Shown in pieces: positions 52,875 to 62,057 of a stretch of DNA of 64,000 nt. Source of the DNA: Chryseobacterium sp. OV279 (GTDB lineage: Bacteria > Bacteroidota > Bacteroidia > Flavobacteriales > Weeksellaceae); NCBI RefSeq assembly GCF_900128945.1, contig NZ_FQUD01000001.1:310001-374000 (forward strand), written 5' to 3'. The notes beneath the pieces are model-generated. The model had not been told where the DNA came from. It saw nothing but the letters and a program-made list of their open reading frames with translations, and made no database searches. Positions within the stretch are counted from its first letter, which is position 1, and every line of letters starts with the position of its first letter. The position numbers were made by a program, and so were the translations under genes.

Positions 52875-52941
52875 TACCGAATTGATTTAATAATTACCAA
52901 AGATAATAATAAGTAGTTGAAAAATTGAAAATGTTTCAAAG

Positions 52942-53523
52942 TTAAAACGGAAGTCTTTCCAAAGTCATTTTTAGAGCCAGTGCAAATACTCCGGAAGATA
53001 CAAACAGAACCCAGTCTTTTTTATTGACTTTAAAAATTTTCAGCAGAATAAATAAAAGGATAAGAATACCCAATACGATAACGATCTGTCCAAGTTCCAA
53101 TCCGATATTAAATCCTAATAAAGGAACAGCGATACTTTGGCTTTTAGCGATCATGACCCTTGCTGTATTGGCGAAACCCATCCCATGAATCAATCCGAAG
53201 ATCAGAGCGAGATAATAATTGGCCCGCATAAGCGTCTGCTTTTTATTTTTCATCAGAATATTATCCAGAGAAGTAATGACAATCGTAAGCGGAATTAAAA
53301 ACTCTACCCAGGCCGAAGGAACACGGAACACATCAAGAATACTTAAAGCAAGCGTGATGGAATGTCCAATGGTAAAAGCTGTCACCAGCACCAGTATTTT
53401 TTTCCAGTCAGTGTAAGAATATACTGCGATCAGGGCAAGAACAAACAGTTGATGGTCCAGCGCATCCAGAGAAATAATATGTTCCCAGCCAAGCTTTAAA
53501 TAGAATAAAAAATCCTGCATCAT
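52942..53523 (-). CDS. HupE/UreJ-family membrane protein
   Basis: 193 residues, six or seven helices. The family shows LGWEHIISLDALDHQLFVLALIAVY at the N-terminus with conserved His and Asp residues, FTIGHSITLALSIL and GLIHGMGFANTARV, all metal-ligand candidates. The family includes nickel/hydrogenase accessory permeases but most Bacteroidetes members have no hydrogenase context, so metal transport is only suggested. It is divergent from the DUF6702 gene, with 66 bases between starts. Confidence 0.85.
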   Translation of the reverse strand: MMQDFLFYLKLGWEHIISLDALDHQLFVLALIAVYSYTDWKKILVLVTAFTIGHSITLALSILDVFRVPSAWVEFLIPLTIVITSLDNILMKNKKQTLMRANYYLALIFGLIHGMGFANTARVMIAKSQSIAVPLLGFNIGLELGQIVIVLGILILLFILLKIFKVNKKDWVLFVSSGVFALALKMTLERLPF

Positions 53524-53589
53524 AACGTAAAAATATAATGCGTACGAAAATAATGATTAATTTCGAACAAATTTTAAATGTCAGAACTT

Positions 53590-54090
53590 ATGAAGAATTT
53601 ATGGCTGTTTCTGCTTCCCGTATTTTTTTTATTCTCTTTTTCAAAAGCGAAACACCCTTATCATGTAGGTTCTGTAGAAATTAATTATAATGCAAAATCA
53701 AAATCCTTTGAGATCACCGGTCGGTTTTTTCTGGATGACCTGGAAAACGGATTAGGAAAGAAATACGGAAGCTCTTTCCACTTTAATGATGAAAAATATA
53801 AAGCTAAGCTCAATGAGGCTTTGGAAAAGTACTGTGTTGAGTATTTTAAATTAAAGGCAGATGGAAAGTTCTTAAAAATAAACTACGTAGGCTATGAAGA
53901 AGACAGCGAGTCAGTGAATGTCTTTCTGGAGTCTGAAACCGTGACCAGTCCTAAAAAACTGGAAGCCGCCGTAAGTTTTCTCTATAATCTTTTTGATGAC
54001 CAGATCAATATTGTTCACATGATTGTAAATGGTGATCGGAAAAGTGAGAAGCTTACGTATCCAAACCGTTACCTGTATCGCCAGTTTTAG
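53590..54090 (+). CDS. DUF6702-like secreted protein
   Basis: I prefer the ATG at 53590 (MKNLWLFLLPVFFLFSFSKA), which starts a signal peptide; an ATG four codons earlier is in frame. Mature part: HPYHVGSVEINYNAKSKSFEITGRFFLDDLENGL, KFLKINYVGYEEDSESVNVFLES, then LYNLFDDQINIVHMIVNGDRKSEKL. The H-P-Y-H-V-G-S-V-E start and the strand pattern fit DUF6702, often encoded beside M1 peptidase and HupE genes in Bacteroidetes, exactly as here. Confidence 0.75.
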   Translation: MKNLWLFLLPVFFLFSFSKAKHPYHVGSVEINYNAKSKSFEITGRFFLDDLENGLGKKYGSSFHFNDEKYKAKLNEALEKYCVEYFKLKADGKFLKINYVGYEEDSESVNVFLESETVTSPKKLEAAVSFLYNLFDDQINIVHMIVNGDRKSEKLTYPNRYLYRQF

Positions 54091-54285
54091 CTCTCCTTTT
54101 TCCTCATTTTCTTTTATGAATCATTTCAAATTTTAAATAAATATTAAATCACTAAGTATTGATTAATATTTTTATATTGTCTCTCTTTTAAAATTATTTT
54201 TAATAATTAATTAATAATAAATAGTGTTTTTTAGTATTAATAATTAATGTATAAATATTATTTTATTAATTAACGTTTATAATAT

Positions 54286-54315
54286 TTGTTTTTTCTTTAA
54301 AATAAATTATATTTG
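54286..54315 (+). promoter_or_regulatory. Flavobacterial-type promoter in the 54-kb noncoding region
   Basis: TTG (54286-54288), 19-base spacer, TATATTTG (54308-54315): a full match to the TTG-N(17-23)-TAnnTTTG consensus on the plus strand, with no downstream coding gene on that strand until 57860. Confidence 0.55.
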
Positions 54316-54650
54316 TGTAGATCTAGTTGTGTTTAATTTATTTTTATTAAATCACTTTTTTAAGTAAAAATTTAATCAAAATTGTAATTTGACTACTGCT
54401 TGTGAAAACATATAAGTTTAATGTTTTAATAATATACTAAAACAACTCATATGAATAAAACAAACTTATTTTGTATTTGATTTTTAAAGTAAGTTGTCGG
54501 GTTTACTGTCTAGGTAGGTATTGCAACCCTCAATGCAATATTTGGATTTGACAGGGCAACACAACATAAAAAATTAAGATAACCGAAAATGAGATATTGA
54601 TTCTAACAACACAAATTGTTAAAAGCACTTACGTTCCCTGTGAGTGCTTT
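54316..54650 (+). ncRNA. Candidate structured small RNA
   Basis: Between a good promoter at 54286 and a terminator at 54622-54650, with no gene. In its core GTTGT (54493-54497) and CTGTC (54506-54510) face GACAG (54550-54554) and ACAAC (54561-54565), while TATTGC (54519-54524) pairs with GCAATA (54535-54540), giving a rod with internal loops. Exact ends, and identity with any known RNA, cannot be decided by eye. Confidence 0.4.
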
Positions 54651-54654
54651 TTTA
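54622..54654. terminator. Bidirectional intrinsic terminator
   Basis: AAAGCACT (54622-54629) and AGTGCTTT (54643-54650) pair with T runs on both sides. It can end the acpH-like transcript (minus) and the candidate RNA (plus). Confidence 0.75.
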
Positions 54655-55248
54655 TTGATGATCGAGCTGGATCAGTGCATTGACACCTTTGGCGTGAGCG
54701 AGGAGATCAGGAAAGAAATCATCATAACATTCCTGCAGAAAAGGTTTATTGTTCAGGAATGCTTCGTAAACAGCGATGTCCGGTTCCAGATATTTGGCTT
54801 TATTCATCACATTCCGCATGCTGAATTTAATGCCCCAGTCTTCGCGGTAATTGTACAGCCAGTCATCCTGTTCCATCTTAGCCAGCATTAATTTAAAGTT
54901 TTCAGGAAGCCATTCTTCATGTTCGTTTAGAACTCTGTACACCCTTAACGAATGGGCTTTCCACTCAGCCAAAGAATGCAGGGAAAGATCAGTAGCCACA
55001 AAATAATCCATGGCAACATCTACAAAAGCACCGGCATAGAGTCTGACCAAAGGGGCAAATACTTTTTTAGCCTCATGAATAGCCGGGTGAGAATCTGTAA
55101 AAGTATCCACAGCTCTGTGCAGCGTAATACCATCCTGAATATCTTTCGGAAAAGAATAGCGGTCTTTATTGCGGATAAAATCTTCAAGAAACTGTCCTAC
55201 GATCTGTCCGTCCGAAAAAGTAAGAAAAGAATGGGCTAAATAATTCAT
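54652..55248 (-). CDS. acpH: Acyl carrier protein phosphodiesterase (AcpH family)
   Basis: 198 residues, typical size. N-terminal MNYLAHSFLTFSDGQIVGQFLEDFI and ITLHRAVDTFTDSHPAI contain the histidines and aspartates of the family's HD-like metal site, followed by YAGAFVDVAMDYFVATDL. It removes the 4'-phosphopantetheine group from ACP. Other than the terminator, nothing shows regulation. Confidence 0.85.
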   Translation of the reverse strand: MNYLAHSFLTFSDGQIVGQFLEDFIRNKDRYSFPKDIQDGITLHRAVDTFTDSHPAIHEAKKVFAPLVRLYAGAFVDVAMDYFVATDLSLHSLAEWKAHSLRVYRVLNEHEEWLPENFKLMLAKMEQDDWLYNYREDWGIKFSMRNVMNKAKYLEPDIAVYEAFLNNKPFLQECYDDFFPDLLAHAKGVNALIQLDHQ

Positions 55249-55339
55249 AAACGAATATAAAAATTTTTACCCAAAAAACCTCCATCCGTAAGGAACAGAG
55301 CATTCAGAAACTTTTAAGAATTCTGAAAATCTATAAGGA

Positions 55340-56443
55340 TCAGCCGGCCTGTTCTTTTTTGAACTCGGAAGGTGTCATATCCGTCATTTTTTTGAAAATC
55401 GTATTAAAAGCTGTTTTGGAATTAAAACCCGATTCAAAGGCGATGCCTACCATAGATAATTTTTTGTACGAATCATCTGTGAGCATTTTCTTGGCGTGTT
55501 CTATTCTATATTTATTCACAAAATAAAAGAAGTTTTCATGAAAGCCGTTGTTCAGAAGATAAGACAGCTGATGCGCATTGATCTGAAGGAGATCCGACAG
55601 CTTAAGCAAATTCAGATCGCCGTCCAGATAAGGCTTTTCTAATTCCATTAAAGCATTTAATCTGAGTTTTAAACTTTCAAGTTCATGATCAGGAATCAGT
55701 TTTTTTCTTTCCGTTTCTTCCTCACTTTCCAGCTCGATAGCTAACAGTTCATCCCGCTGTTTTTTATTCACAGGATAAATTTCTTTCTGCCTCAATACAT
55801 AATATAAAGTGCTGTAAACAATGAATAAAAATAAAAGATCCATCACCAGGTGCTGATGCATTTTATACACAAAAGCATTAAACAGCTCGTAACCCACCGT
55901 AATAATAATGGTGACAAAAAGGAGGAAACTCAGCTTGATCAGCCACTGAAGATCCATATTTTCAGTATTGGAAGAAATGGTTTCAATCCTTTTCTGATGT
56001 CTCCTGATTTTAAAATAAATAAGTGCGATATAAGGAAGATTGTGAGCGACATCTATAAGCAAAACGGCATTGTAAATTACCGGATGTTTATCAGAATTGA
56101 ACAGTAAAATCCAATAGACCACCGGAACGATAAGACAGACCAGATCCCTCGTTTTAAAACGGTAATTGGGATTAATGAAAAACACAGCACTGAAAAACAG
56201 GAGAACTGGCGTGAATATCTGTATCGAATAGACTGAAGATGTCAACAAAGGCCCCGGAGGTAATCCGCAAAACTGTAAAACATTCAAAATCCAGTAGCTG
56301 GACCACAAAAGCAGAAACAGCCCGAAAAACAAGTTCGCTTTCCTGTTGACCCTCATCGGATTGATCAGTACCGTAAATGAAAGCAGGGTCAGACCTCCGT
56401 AGAGCAGGACAAGAACAAACTTTTGGATATTTTCAAGCTGCAT
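55340..56443 (-). CDS. AraC-family regulator with membrane N-terminus
   Basis: 367 residues. Seven or so hydrophobic helices occupy the first 225 residues (FVLVLLYGGLTLLSFTVLI, ANLFFGLFLLLWSSYWIL, LVCLIVPVVYWILLF, LSFLLFVTIIITVGYELF, LLFLFIVYSTLYYVL). A linker and the C-terminal AraC double HTH follow: ALMELEKPYLDGDLNLLKLSDLLQINAHQLSYLLN, then YRIEHAKKMLTDD and VGIAFESGFNSKTAFNTIFKKMTDMTPSEFKK. Membrane-embedded AraC proteins are frequent in Flavobacteriia. Target unknown. A neighbouring radA gene lies 11 bases upstream on the same strand. Confidence 0.87.
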   Translation of the reverse strand: MQLENIQKFVLVLLYGGLTLLSFTVLINPMRVNRKANLFFGLFLLLWSSYWILNVLQFCGLPPGPLLTSSVYSIQIFTPVLLFFSAVFFINPNYRFKTRDLVCLIVPVVYWILLFNSDKHPVIYNAVLLIDVAHNLPYIALIYFKIRRHQKRIETISSNTENMDLQWLIKLSFLLFVTIIITVGYELFNAFVYKMHQHLVMDLLFLFIVYSTLYYVLRQKEIYPVNKKQRDELLAIELESEEETERKKLIPDHELESLKLRLNALMELEKPYLDGDLNLLKLSDLLQINAHQLSYLLNNGFHENFFYFVNKYRIEHAKKMLTDDSYKKLSMVGIAFESGFNSKTAFNTIFKKMTDMTPSEFKKEQAG

Positions 56444-56454
56444 GTAGAATGGTT

Positions 56455-57804
56455 TTAAAAGATCCGTTCGTGGAAATCCTCAATCTTGCTCACTTCCTCA
56501 ATTTTAATTCCAAATTTTCTTTTCGGAATCTTGTTAAGGTTGGAGACAAATATTTTTTCATAGCCTAATTTTTCAGCTTCTGTAATTCTCTGTTCCACCT
56601 GTGCGATAGGACGAATCTCTCCGCTTAGCCCGATTTCACCTGCAAAACAGAAATGCTCGGAAATCGCAATATCTTCATTGGAAGAGAGGATAGAAGCCAC
56701 CACGGCAAGATCCAACGCAGGATCATCCGTTTTAATTCCTCCCGTAATATTTAAAAAGACATCTTTCGCACCCAGCTGAAAACCTGCCCGTTTTTCCAGA
56801 ACAGCTAACAGCATATTCAGTCTTTTGGCATCAAATCCTGTTGAACTTCTTTGCGGAGTTCCATAAACAGCGGTACTTACCAAAGCCTGGATTTCCAAAA
56901 GCATCGGTCGGTTTCCTTCTAAAGTTACCGCCACTGAATTTCCGGAAAGTTCTTCAAATTTCTTGGTGATCAGGATCTCAGAAGGGTTTCTGATCTCTTT
57001 TAAACCTTGTGAAACCATTTCATAAATTCCAATCTCGGAAGTAGATCCGAAACGGTTTTTATTGGCTCTGAGCAGTCTGAAAAGATGATTTCTGTCGCCA
57101 TCGAAATTTAAAACCACGTCTACCATATGTTCCAGCACCTTCGGCCCGGCAATCTGCCCGTCTTTCGTGATATGGCCTACAAGGAAAACGGGGGTATTAT
57201 TTTCTTTCGCGTATTTGATGATCTCATTGGAACATTCTCTAATTTGAGAAACTGTTCCCGGCGAGCTTTCAATCAGTTGGGATTGTAAAGTCTGAATGGA
57301 ATCGATGATCATGAAATCCGGTTCCAGTTTTTTGGCTTCGTGAAGGATTTTTTCCAGCGACGTTTCCGTAAAAAGAAAACAGTTCGGGTTTTGAACATCC
57401 GTCAGTCTGTCTGCTCTCATCTTGATCTGCGAGGCACTTTCCTCTCCGGATACGTAGAACACTTTTTTCTTCATCTTTAAAGCCAGCTGAAGCAAAAGGG
57501 TAGATTTTCCGATTCCTGGTTCTCCACCGATCAACGTTACCGAACCCAATACAATACCACCTCCCAGAACACGGTTCAGTTCTTCGGAAGGCGTTTTTAT
57601 TCTCGGTTCTTCGCTGGTCACCACTTCAATAATGTTGATGACATGCTGTTTTGATTTTGAAAAGGGTGGGGTTTTGGATGAGGTTTTCTCAACGACTTCC
57701 TCCACAAGGGTATTCCATTCTCCGCAGTTTTTGCATTGCCCCATCCATTGGGAGTATTGGGTTCCGCAGTTTTGACAGAAATATGCTGTTTTCAGTTTTG
57801 CCAT
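56455..57804 (-). CDS. radA: DNA repair protein RadA (Sms)
   Basis: 449 residues, standard length. Zinc finger C10-x2-C13 and C24-x2-C27; Walker A GGEPGIGKSTLLLQLA at about 92; the RadA-specific KNRFG motif in ANKNRFGSTSEIG; and a C-terminal Lon-protease-like P domain DVFLNITGGIKTDDPALDLAVV. A DnaB-like helicase that supports branch migration in recombination. Single copy; probably co-transcribed with the AraC gene 11 bases downstream. Confidence 0.96.
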   Translation of the reverse strand: MAKLKTAYFCQNCGTQYSQWMGQCKNCGEWNTLVEEVVEKTSSKTPPFSKSKQHVINIIEVVTSEEPRIKTPSEELNRVLGGGIVLGSVTLIGGEPGIGKSTLLLQLALKMKKKVFYVSGEESASQIKMRADRLTDVQNPNCFLFTETSLEKILHEAKKLEPDFMIIDSIQTLQSQLIESSPGTVSQIRECSNEIIKYAKENNTPVFLVGHITKDGQIAGPKVLEHMVDVVLNFDGDRNHLFRLLRANKNRFGSTSEIGIYEMVSQGLKEIRNPSEILITKKFEELSGNSVAVTLEGNRPMLLEIQALVSTAVYGTPQRSSTGFDAKRLNMLLAVLEKRAGFQLGAKDVFLNITGGIKTDDPALDLAVVASILSSNEDIAISEHFCFAGEIGLSGEIRPIAQVEQRITEAEKLGYEKIFVSNLNKIPKRKFGIKIEEVSKIEDFHERIF

Positions 57805-57859
57805 ACTGCGAAGTTAAAAAAAATGAATCTCCTTTCAGAATTTTAATTAATTTTCGGGC

Positions 57860-58270
57860 ATGAAAAATATTCTGGTGAGAAGCCTGGTCCTATTTATTGT
57901 GATGAGTCTTCTTAATGCTCAGCTGGCAGATTGGACTGGCAGATTCTTTACGCAGTCTGGCGTTCAGTTTGGAATGCTTTCGGCTTCTATTATCGTGGCA
58001 TCTTTAATCATTACTGTGATTGCCTGGGTAACGATATTATTATTCAGAAAGAGCTATGATACAATATGGAAAATGGCAGTTTTATTTGAAGTCCTTTATC
58101 TGTTGATGCTCCTGTTATCCGGAACTAATCCTTTTGCCTATTTTGCGGAGACATCAGATGTTCATCTTACGAATTTACTGTTGTACGTAAATTCAATAGG
58201 TATTTTTCTTTTGATTTGTCTTTTTGATTTAATTTATTCTAAAATAATTAGAACCAAAATTAAAAACTAA
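57860..58270 (+). CDS. Hypothetical four-helix membrane protein
   Basis: 136 residues. Helices at about 6-24, 39-60, 74-93 and 108-127 (LVLFIVMSLLNAQLAD, ASIIVASLIITVIAWVTILLF, MAVLFEVLYLLMLLLSG, LLYVNSIGIFLLICLFDLIY). Polar ends suggest inner-membrane protein. I see no family. It lies divergent from radA (56 bases between starts) and 67 bases upstream of the YceI gene. Confidence 0.6.
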   Translation: MKNILVRSLVLFIVMSLLNAQLADWTGRFFTQSGVQFGMLSASIIVASLIITVIAWVTILLFRKSYDTIWKMAVLFEVLYLLMLLLSGTNPFAYFAETSDVHLTNLLLYVNSIGIFLLICLFDLIYSKIIRTKIKN

Positions 58271-58337
58271 CATACATCAAGATGAGAATGAGTGATATAT
58301 CCTACCTTTACTTACTCAACTAAAAAAATAAGTTATA

Positions 58338-58907
58338 ATGAAAAAAGTACTTTTATCTTTCGTATTCACGCTGTTAAGCGTTTTAAGTTTTGCACAGACG
58401 GAATGGGCTGTAGACCCGATGCACTCTTCAGTGAATTTCAATATCAAGCATATGGGAATCAACTTTGTACAGGGTAGATTTGATAAATTTGAAGGAAAAG
58501 TAACTGCAAACGCGGCCAATTTAGATAATGCCGTTTTTGCATTCGAAGTAGATGTAAACTCAATCAATACCGGAACGGATATGAGAGACAAGCACCTTAA
58601 AAGCGCAGACTTTTTTGATGTCGAAAAATATCCGGCGATGAGCTTTCACAGCAAATCAATCACTAAGGATAAAAATAATACATACATCCTGAAAGGTGCT
58701 TTGAAAATTAAAGAAACGGTAAAAGATGTGAGTATTCCGGTGACATTCGGTGGGGTGACTAAAAACCAGCAAGGGAAAGAAGTGATGGGCTTCCAGGCAA
58801 AATTAACAGTTAACCGTTTAGACTACGGAATTAAATACGATCCAACCGGTGCAGGCGTAGCTAAAGATGTAGACGTAAGCCTATATTTTGAACTGGTAAA
58901 ACAATAA
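58338..58907 (+). CDS. YceI-family periplasmic protein
   Basis: 189 residues; signal peptide MKKVLLSFVFTLLSVLSFAQ. The family lipocalin-like fold is shown by WAVDPMHSSVNFNIKHMGINFVQGRFDKFEGKV, ANLDNAVFAFEVDVNSINTGTDMRDKHLKSADFFDVEKYP and the closing VDVSLYFELVKQ. YceI proteins bind long isoprenoid or lipid chains. Followed by a strong terminator. Confidence 0.9.
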   Translation: MKKVLLSFVFTLLSVLSFAQTEWAVDPMHSSVNFNIKHMGINFVQGRFDKFEGKVTANAANLDNAVFAFEVDVNSINTGTDMRDKHLKSADFFDVEKYPAMSFHSKSITKDKNNTYILKGALKIKETVKDVSIPVTFGGVTKNQQGKEVMGFQAKLTVNRLDYGIKYDPTGAGVAKDVDVSLYFELVKQ

Positions 58908-58927
58908 TTTTATAGATAGTTTTGGTA

Positions 58928-58965
58928 AAAAAGGTTTTTCAAGTGATTGAAAAACCTTTTTTTAT
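58928..58965 (+). terminator. Intrinsic terminator of the YceI gene
   Basis: AAAAAGGTTTTTCAA (58928-58942) and TTGAAAAACCTTTTT (58947-58961) pair perfectly; TTTATT follows. Confidence 0.85.
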
Positions 58966-59057
58966 TAGCTTGTGGCTCGCGCAGATTCAGCTGATCAGGC
59001 AGATTTAACGTAAACATCTGCTCTATCTGCGTAATCTGAGCGAGATTATTTTTTAGT

Positions 59058-60752
59058 TTAAGAATTAATCTTCCCTGAAGAAACGGTGAAAATACCGTAA
59101 TCATCAATCAGCATGTTTTCTTTACGAACCCCGCTGTGCTTCATGACTCTGTCCAGTTCCTTTTGCGAACGTCTTCTCATGACCCAGTCTTTGTTCTGAT
59201 GATTATTCAAAACATAAGCGATCATTTTAAGTTGCGGATGCCACGGCTGTCCTGTGTAAACAACAAAAGAATTTTTTTCGGAAACGGAAGCCGCTCCTTT
59301 TATCGCTTTAGCTGCCATTTCATTATCTCCAAACAGTTCCAGGATTCCTGAAATAATGGTGATATTCGGTTCAAAGTTGATCTTTTTATAAGTTTCAGGA
59401 TCAAAGCAGTCGAAGTTGGTAAAACGGATATTCTGATAATTTTTATCTTTGATTACCTGTTCCCCGATTTCAATATTAGCCATGACAAATTCATTGATAA
59501 TGATTTCTGCTTCAGGATACTTTTCTTTAATATCGAATAGATAATTTCCAGTTCCACCGGCAATATCAAGAATTTTAATCTTTCGGCCTTCCTTTTTAAG
59601 ACTTTGAATATTCTGCTCCAAAAGCTGAATCAAATGTTCTTTACGGATACGAATCCCTTTCCAGCCAATAGCATTCAAGTAATTTTTATCCATCATTTTC
59701 CCAAAACCTAATTTCCCTTTCGGCTGGTTCTGATAGACATAATGTAAGGAAGCTCCGGAATCAAAGCCGTGCTTCAGGCCGATAGCCATTCCGTTGCTTA
59801 TTTTCCCGATATTATTAAGAGAGAACTTCTGGAATTTAAAATTCAGATTGTTCCCGACATTGTTCTGAAGATCTTCATATTCCTTTAACGAAAATCGGTC
59901 AGGATGTAGAGAAGCTGTTTTATGCGTTCTGTTGAAACATTTTTCTGCAAAATCGGCCACTTTATCGTAAACTTTCTCTTTTCCTGTATCAAACAGAATT
60001 CCATGGAAAAAGCCTGATAGGACTTCATATTTCTTTAAATCCGTATCAAGTTTATCATAAAATGTTTTCTGTTCTTTATTAAAAACCACATGATCTTTTT
60101 CTGCTGCCAGAATCAATGCTGGTGTATCAATGGCCTCAGCATCTTCTACCAGACGTTTTCCTGCTTTGGCAAGGTCGATAAGAAGTTCAGCGTCTATAGA
60201 TCTGGTGATCAGAGGATCCGTATCATATGCTTTCTGCTGTTCCGGATCGTGGGTCAGCATTTTGGATTTTACATAGCTTTTAATAATCAGTCCTTTTTTA
60301 AGCTTTGTTCCCAGCGTGATCATTTCGTTAGCCAATGGAACAATCAGATTAATTTTAAAAGCAGGCGCCAGAAGTGCCATACCTGCGATATCCGGAGCAA
60401 AATCGTGAGCCCATGCCGAAGCTACAACACCTCCGATGCTGTTCGCTAAAACAAAAATATCTGATATGTTGACATCATATTTTGATCCCAAAAATTTTGA
60501 GAAAGAATCCAGATCCCTTACGTAATCCATGAATACAGAAGAGGTCTTGGTCTCTGTATGCCCGTGTCCGCGGAGATCAAAAGCGAAAATACTGTACTTC
60601 GAAAACTGGAGTGACTGGGTGATATCATTCAGTCTTTCCGAATGCTCATGACCACGGTGGATAATGATGATGCTTTTCTGTTGAGGCTGATAATTCCACT
60701 CGCGGTAGAACATACTACTGCCGTCAAAACTCTTAAAATGTCCGCTGTTCAT
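59058..60752 (-). CDS. Alpha/beta hydrolase fused to a SAM-dependent methyltransferase
   Basis: 564 residues. First half (1-280) is a hydrolase: IIIHRGHEHSERL, nucleophile elbow FVLANSIGGVVAS (Ser in A-N-S-I-G), LILAAEKDHVVF with a catalytic Asp, and SGFFHGILFD with the His. Second half (about 285-562) is a class I methyltransferase: motif I IKILDIAGGTGNYLFDI, acidic motif II IIINEFVMANIEIGEQ, and NIRFTNFDCFDPETY. This fusion is known as a bifunctional family, usually next to a PAP2/dual-specificity phosphatase gene, as here. Probably acts on a phospholipid-like head group; substrates are not known. Confidence 0.88.
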   Translation of the reverse strand: MNSGHFKSFDGSSMFYREWNYQPQQKSIIIIHRGHEHSERLNDITQSLQFSKYSIFAFDLRGHGHTETKTSSVFMDYVRDLDSFSKFLGSKYDVNISDIFVLANSIGGVVASAWAHDFAPDIAGMALLAPAFKINLIVPLANEMITLGTKLKKGLIIKSYVKSKMLTHDPEQQKAYDTDPLITRSIDAELLIDLAKAGKRLVEDAEAIDTPALILAAEKDHVVFNKEQKTFYDKLDTDLKKYEVLSGFFHGILFDTGKEKVYDKVADFAEKCFNRTHKTASLHPDRFSLKEYEDLQNNVGNNLNFKFQKFSLNNIGKISNGMAIGLKHGFDSGASLHYVYQNQPKGKLGFGKMMDKNYLNAIGWKGIRIRKEHLIQLLEQNIQSLKKEGRKIKILDIAGGTGNYLFDIKEKYPEAEIIINEFVMANIEIGEQVIKDKNYQNIRFTNFDCFDPETYKKINFEPNITIISGILELFGDNEMAAKAIKGAASVSEKNSFVVYTGQPWHPQLKMIAYVLNNHQNKDWVMRRRSQKELDRVMKHSGVRKENMLIDDYGIFTVSSGKINS

Positions 60753-60755
60753 AGT

Positions 60756-62057
60756 TTAAATTTTTTTCAAAAAATCCTTGAGATAAGGATGAATTACTGC
60801 ATTTTTGTGAATGCCTGTCATGGTGTTTACTGCTTCATCTATGGGTAAAGATAGAATATTTTTCATTATTAAAATGCCTATTACAGAGCTTCTTGTAAAG
60901 CCCATCGTACAGTGAATGAATATTTTTCCATCCGTCGGAAGTGTTTTATACTTTTCTGTGATTTCTGTAACCAGTTTTTGGGTTGGTTCGATATCTAAAG
61001 TTCCGATATCCAGAAAAGGAATTGAATGGTAGGAAGATTTATTTTTTAAGTCAGATATTTCCTCCATTTCTGCTGAAAGATCATAGACTAAAGTATTTCT
61101 GCTGATCTCAAAATAATGCAGATCTTGACGACAGGGCCTTGATGAAATATAAATTCGGGGCGCAATTTCCAACGGTTTTTTATTCTTCCTTAAAAATTTC
61201 CAGAACGTCCAATAGACTATGAGATAAGGTGTATAAAAGATCGTTTTCCACCATGAAATATTTCCGTTTTTGTCTTTTAAAAAATGAATATTGTTCTTTT
61301 GATACTGATATCCGATGATGATGGCCATCACACCCGGCCACAATACAATCAGCCACAAATGCCCGAAAAACTGATACATGAGAATTGAAGCCGAAATCAA
61401 AATCCATCCAAAAAGAAAATAGAAATTGGCCACCTGGAAATTTCTGTACTGAAAATCATTTTTCCGGTAAGGGAAAACCATAAAACTGATATGCGCTAGA
61501 ACCGTTCCCGAAAGAATATCAATGAAATGATGTTGGTAAGTTGTTAGCGTAGAAATTCCAAGCACAATAAGCCATAGCATTAAAAAGATGCGGAATTTTG
61601 TAAAGTTCCTGAAAACGCTCCAGAAAATAAAAGCATACGCAATATGAAGCGAAGGCGACTGGTTGAAAGGTGAATCAAATATTTTTAAAAACTGAAAAGA
61701 GTAGTCCAGAACAGAGCCGTCTGTCATTGGTTTGGGTAAAGAAAACTGTAACGGAAATACAATGAAACACAGACCCGCTGAAGCAGTCGTGAAAAGCATT
61801 CTTTTGGTCAAAACCGCAAGCTGTTCTTTATCGCGGCAGAAAAAGAATACCGCACAGAAAAAAATACCACTGGTCATATAGGGAATAATGCTCCACGGCA
61901 GAAACGGAATGTATTTTTCAAAATCAAACACAAAAGACGGAACTTTTTCAGCTCTTGACGTATACCATGCAGCAAAATTGTAAACCGTCGTGAATACAAT
62001 CGCACAGAGAGCAAAAGCAAAGATTTGCTGTTTTAAGGTCGGTCGTCTTTCATCCAT
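60756..62057 (-). CDS. PAP2 / dual-specificity phosphatase fusion
   Basis: I use the ATG at 62055-62057 (MDERRPTLKQQIFAFALC); the longer frame overlaps the SDR gene by over 90 bases, this one by 25. Residues about 15-240 are six helices with PAP2 motifs: SPSLHIAYAFIFW and the modified SRxxxxxH motif in TTYQHHFIDILSG. The C-terminal 130 residues hold the tyrosine/dual-specificity phosphatase loop IHCTMGFTRSSVIGI (C-x5-R). This two-phosphatase fusion has a clear partner gene downstream. Probably removes phosphate from a lipid. Confidence 0.88.
   Translation of the reverse strand: MDERRPTLKQQIFAFALCAIVFTTVYNFAAWYTSRAEKVPSFVFDFEKYIPFLPWSIIPYMTSGIFFCAVFFFCRDKEQLAVLTKRMLFTTASAGLCFIVFPLQFSLPKPMTDGSVLDYSFQFLKIFDSPFNQSPSLHIAYAFIFWSVFRNFTKFRIFLMLWLIVLGISTLTTYQHHFIDILSGTVLAHISFMVFPYRKNDFQYRNFQVANFYFLFGWILISASILMYQFFGHLWLIVLWPGVMAIIIGYQYQKNNIHFLKDKNGNISWWKTIFYTPYLIVYWTFWKFLRKNKKPLEIAPRIYISSRPCRQDLHYFEISRNTLVYDLSAEMEEISDLKNKSSYHSIPFLDIGTLDIEPTQKLVTEITEKYKTLPTDGKIFIHCTMGFTRSSVIGILIMKNILSLPIDEAVNTMTGIHKNAVIHPYLKDFLKKI

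Larger units (their letters stand above)
54091..54651. other. AT-rich gene-free stretch
   Basis: About 560 bases. The first 200 are very AT-rich and hold a possible promoter. From 54490 to 54575 paired segments occur. A terminator-like hairpin ends the region. No reading frame of more than a few tens of codons is credible. A 9-codon frame (ATG 54451 to TGA 54480, MNKTNLFCI) is present. Confidence 0.6.
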
